From JACCXM01 sp046328335 (GTDB lineage: Bacteria; Chloroflexota; Chloroflexia; Thermomicrobiales; UBA6265): DNA of 64,000 nt. Of the stretch, positions 61,012-64,000 are shown piece by piece. Each line of letters begins with the position of its first letter. The stretch's first letter is position 1. Made by a program: the position numbers and the translations under genes. The DNA is taken from assembly GCA_046328335.1 (NCBI GenBank), contig JAXLWU010000010.1, forward strand, positions 100,570 to 164,569, read 5' to 3'. Under the pieces are notes generated by a model that saw only the letters and a program-made list of their open reading frames with translations, had not been told where the DNA came from and ran no database searches.

Positions 61012-62676
61012 CTACCGATCCAGCCATACCTCGCGGAAGTCCTGGAACATCAGGGGGTCGGTGGCGAAGCCCATCACGTCCGCGGCGGTGACGTGGAAGA
61101 GGGCGTACTCGCCGACCACCAACCCCGGCTGGAGTTCGTTCCAGCGCTCCTGGAACTGGTAGTAGATCGCCTTGCGCTTCTCCTGATCGAGCTCCTCGCC
61201 ACCCTGGTCGATCAGCGAGGCGAGTTGGTCGTCCTGATAGCGGCTGATGTTCTGCGGTCCCGGTGGGTAGAAGAAGGCGAGGGCCAGGGTGTAGGCGGGA
61301 TCGGCCGAGCGCGACTGGTGGAAGTCCCACGACATGTCGTATTCGTCGGTAGTGACGATGCGCTGGATCCAGGTCGCCAGTTCGAGTTGCTCGACCTTGA
61401 TATCGACACCCAGTTCGGCCATCGCCGCCTGGAACATCTCCGAGCCCTGCTGCCACTCCGGGTAGCCCTTGGGGTAGACGACGTTGATCGAGAGTTGGGT
61501 GCCGTCCGCCGCCTTGCCGTCGGTGTAGCCCGCCGCTTCCAGGTAACTGCGCGACTTGTCGAGGTCGTACTCGAAGGCGGTGTCGTTGATCGGGTTGTAG
61601 GCCCAGTGCGCGGTGGTCCAGGGGCTGGTGTTCTTCTCGCCGTAGTTGCCGAGGAAGGCGGCGTGGAAGGTGCGCCGGTCGAGCGCGTAGGAGGCGGCCA
61701 GGCGCAGATTCTGGTCGCTCATCGGGGCGCGGCTGTTGTTGATGTAGAGCACGTGCCCTTCGTCGGGGAGGAGTGAGGCGACCAGTTTCAGCGCCGAGTT
61801 CCCCTCGATCGTCGCCTTCTCCTTCACCTCCGGGGTGAAGAAGACATCGGCGTCGCCCGCCTCCATCACCGCGAGACTGGTCGCCTTCTCCTTGATCGGG
61901 CGGAAGACGATCTCGTCGAGATAGGGCCGGTCCGGGATGAAGTAGTCGGGGTTTTTGGTCAGGGTGATGTGATCGCCCGGCACCCACTCCGTCCATTTGA
62001 ATGGTCCGGTGCCGTTCGGGGCGGTCTGGATCGAGTCCTTGGTCGATTCTTTAGTGTAGATCTGGATCGTCGAGAGATCGGCGGGCATCGCGGCCCACGG
62101 CCGGGTGAGATTGAAGCGGATGACGTACGGCTCCAGCACCTCGACCGATTCGACCTGACCGAGGAAGGTCGCGTTCGGGGACTTCGTGTCCGGGTTGAGC
62201 ACGTAGTCGATCGTCCACTTGACGTCCTCGGCGGTGAAATCCTGCCCGCCGTGGAACTTCACGCCTTCGTGGAGGGTCATGTCGAATTTGGTCGGTTCGG
62301 TGAAGGTCCACTCCTTCGCCAACCGGCCCTTGATCGGAAAGGTGGGATCGGCCGCGTCGAGGTAGGTCAGCGTGTCGTAGACGCTGGTCATCGTCTGGCG
62401 GACCTGGGCCAGTTGCGTCACCAGCGGGTCGAGGAAGTTCGGATCGTCGACGATGATCGCCCGCAGCGAGCCGCCCGCTTTCGGCGTGGCGTCCTGCCGC
62501 CGTATTACCGCCCGCGGCGCGGCGGCGATATCCGGCGCGGCGCGGCTGAGGAGCACGCCCGGTACGCCGATGCCGAGCACCGCGGCGCGCGCCAGCAGTT
62601 CGCGCCGGTTGATCTTTCCGCTGAGCACATCGTCAACGAGACGATCGATCGCTCGCCGCCGCTCCCGATCGGTCAT
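61012..62676 (-). CDS. ABC transporter substrate-binding protein (peptide/nickel family)
   Basis: A 554-residue SBP_bac_5 family protein. The leader contains twin arginines (KINRRELLARAAVLGIGVPG), so Tat export is likely. The mature protein has LRAIIVDDPNFLDPLVTQL, YDTLTYLDAADPTFPIKGRL, AKEWTFTEPTKFDMTLHEGV and KFHGGQDFTAEDVKWTIDYV, all typical. GTGPFKWTEWVPGDHITLTK and the later RLAASYALDRRTFHAAFLG also fit. Length is usual. ATG at 62676 has AAGAAGGGAGCGTC; an upstream start at 62721 is possible. It binds the substrate outside the membrane and delivers it to the permeases. Confidence 0.93.
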   Translation of the reverse strand: MTDRERRRAIDRLVDDVLSGKINRRELLARAAVLGIGVPGVLLSRAAPDIAAAPRAVIRRQDATPKAGGSLRAIIVDDPNFLDPLVTQLAQVRQTMTSVYDTLTYLDAADPTFPIKGRLAKEWTFTEPTKFDMTLHEGVKFHGGQDFTAEDVKWTIDYVLNPDTKSPNATFLGQVESVEVLEPYVIRFNLTRPWAAMPADLSTIQIYTKESTKDSIQTAPNGTGPFKWTEWVPGDHITLTKNPDYFIPDRPYLDEIVFRPIKEKATSLAVMEAGDADVFFTPEVKEKATIEGNSALKLVASLLPDEGHVLYINNSRAPMSDQNLRLAASYALDRRTFHAAFLGNYGEKNTSPWTTAHWAYNPINDTAFEYDLDKSRSYLEAAGYTDGKAADGTQLSINVVYPKGYPEWQQGSEMFQAAMAELGVDIKVEQLELATWIQRIVTTDEYDMSWDFHQSRSADPAYTLALAFFYPPGPQNISRYQDDQLASLIDQGGEELDQEKRKAIYYQFQERWNELQPGLVVGEYALFHVTAADVMGFATDPLMFQDFREVWLDR

Positions 62677-63688
62677 GGAGACGCTCCCTTCTTTGTCCCG
62701 TGGCATTGCCTGATCCACCACGGGTCATCGTGCCAACGACGCGGCCGCAAGGCCGGGTCTACGGCCGTGTGCCCGCGCCGCCAGGGAGCGACCGCCACGG
62801 CTGACGAACGGATGAGACGCGCCATCCCCGCCAGAGCGGATCGGGGAGGGAGGGTGAGAGTTCACGCTACGAACTGGAGGGGTTAAATTGTCCTCACTTC
62901 GGTTGCCGGCCACTATATGGACGGCCCGGAGGGTTGTCAAGCAGTCTGGCGCACAGGAAAACTCCCCTTGCGGCAAGAGGTTCAGCGCATCTGCGGCGCC
63001 TCAGGTGGTGGACGTTGAGGCCAACCCATGAATACAAACGGGTCGCGGCACGGCATCGCCGGCTCGGTCTCAGAGCGCCTTCCAAAACCGGGATTGGGGC
63101 CTGGTAGACCCGCGGCATGAGACAACCGTGAGTCAGCGACGAGGTGTGGATCATTGTTGCCCGCTGCTGCCACTCGCGCCCCCCCAAGCCCAAGGGGGGC
63201 CGACGCCGCGTGCCGGATCGTGCCGCACTGGGGAGCATCAGCTGCGTCCTGAAATCCGGCATCCCGGGGGAAGATGCTGTTGCCTACGGCAAGGTGCGGA
63301 AACAAGCGAGGAACATGGTGTCGTCCCGACCGCGGAAGGGACCTCGGCGATCGCGCAATTCACCGGGACCGACGAGATTCCTCGCTGCGGCTCGGAATGA
63401 AACCGTTTTCGCACGGCGCAGTAGGCACCCGAGAGCACGCTTGACTCCGCAGCTTCAACCTTGCCGCCGCGGATACTTGACGTGGGCGATGGACTCCTGC
63501 TTTCGATACGGCTGCACGGTCCTTGCACTGCGATCCTGTGGGGAACCCTGGCATCTCAGCGAACTCCGGAGATTGCATCAGATCTCCTTGACCGAGCGTT
63601 CCAGTTGCCTCACGCTCCAGGATGCGGGATTTGCGTTTCAGCAAGTTGGCTCATCTCGCGATGCTGATCGCCGGGGTATCCTGAGCGA
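62677..63688. other. Long gene-free stretch containing R2 copy f
   Basis: About 1 kb with no convincing gene. It contains R2 at 63319-63404 and should contain the promoter of the substrate-binding protein operon. Frames open in it on both strands have the composition of chance ORFs. Confidence 0.4.
63319..63404 (+). repeat. R2 dispersed repeat, copy f
   Basis: Forward copy: GTCGTCCCGACCGCGGAAGG-GACCTCGGCG at left, CGACGAGATTCCTCGCTGCG-GCTCGGAATGAAAC at right. Very close to copy b at 14.0 kb. Confidence 0.7.
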
Positions 63689-63958
63689 ATGACAAGATTC
63701 CTGCGCACCCTCCCCCAACACCTCTGGTGGGTGACCGTCTTCTTCGCGGTACTGGCGTTGATGACCCAGACGGCGATCGCGTTTGCTCGCAGCGGGGCGG
63801 TGGCGTGGCAGATGCTCCTCATCGAGTTCATCCTCACCATCGCCTTGCTGATGATCCCGGTCGGCATCGCCTGGCGCGGCCGGCAGCAGAATTCCCTCTG
63901 GTACGCCGCGGGCGGGCTCTTCCTGCTGGCGACGATGGCGAGAGTCTTTTTCTTTTGA
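63689..63958 (+). CDS. Small membrane protein, unknown
   Basis: An 89-residue protein with two or three hydrophobic helices (WWVTVFFAVLALMTQTAIAF, then WQMLLIEFILTIALLMIPVG and WYAAGGLFLLATMARVFFF). No family is recognised. It may be an accessory membrane subunit. ATG at 63689; the region upstream has no strong ribosome site. Confidence 0.6.
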   Translation: MTRFLRTLPQHLWWVTVFFAVLALMTQTAIAFARSGAVAWQMLLIEFILTIALLMIPVGIAWRGRQQNSLWYAAGGLFLLATMARVFFF

Positions 63959-64000
63959 GGGGGTGCCGCTGCGCTCAGGGGGTGTCGGCTTCGCCTCGGG

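Overview
The window is GC-rich DNA (about two thirds G+C by eye) with genes on both strands. It most resembles the Chloroflexota, probably class Thermomicrobia. I infer this from several traits together: LLM-class F420-type flavin oxidoreductases, cyclase/ATPase/TPR fusion regulators, many secreted proteins with Ala/Thr/Pro linkers (ATPA-like) ahead of small domains, and a recurring leader of the form MDxxxFDxLxRxLxxxxxRR on Cys-rich exported proteins. No rRNA, tRNA, CRISPR array, plasmid or phage replication gene was seen.

Layout. 1-5.1 kb: end of a propeller-cupredoxin protein, an amidohydrolase and a 759-aa exported protein with about 130 cysteines. 5.3-6.1 kb: an overlapping HEPN-domain pair. 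6.1-13.3 kb: LLM oxidoreductase, a Cys-rich protein, an acetyltransferase, a secreted protein, a 939-aa cyclase/ATPase/TPR regulator and a methyltransferase. 13.5-17.5 kb: four Cys-rich loci, two of them damaged, plus a MITE-like element with a perfect 42-nt palindrome. 17.8-20.2 kb: a broken unknown gene, DUF2203 and a FAD oxidoreductase with start/stop overlaps. 20.4-28.8 kb: hydrolase, lipoprotein cupredoxin, class II aldolase family protein, damaged VOC gene, frameshifted penicillin-binding protein, His/Gly-rich peptide, EamA transporter and a tiny Cys-rich cationic peptide. 28.9-30.2 kb: a complete IS4-family insertion sequence with target duplication. 30.3-34.5 kb: YdcF-like protein, class III aminotransferase, zinc-ribbon protein, serine hydrolase. 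34.8-42.5 kb: a membrane-anchored protein and two paralogous modules, each an ECF sigma factor overlapping a membrane-anchored NHL/cupin-like protein. 42.9-48.7 kb: secreted proteins, a cupredoxin with a divergent Cys-containing HTH regulator and a clear palindromic operator, a DUF1801 protein and another Cys-rich protein. 49.3-57.8 kb: a decayed zone with a xanthine-dehydrogenase-type pseudogene, a second copy of its 3' end, an AlbA_2-type gene of lower GC between the two copies, a DUF1801 relic and a frameshifted LuxR-type regulator. 58.0-64.0 kb: a secreted protein, a dipeptide/oligopeptide-type ABC importer lacking its ATPases, and a small membrane protein.

Two themes stand out. The first is export: eight loci belong to one leader family of cysteine-rich proteins, from 73 to 759 residues. 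The second is surface signalling: the two sigma/NHL modules look like one-component-per-operon envelope sensors whose extracellular domains occur in opposite order in the two copies. Dispersed intergenic repeats (R1, a CCCCTCTCCC hairpin family; R2, a roughly 90-bp family) sit between many of these genes, and the IS4 element has landed in the loop of an R1 hairpin.
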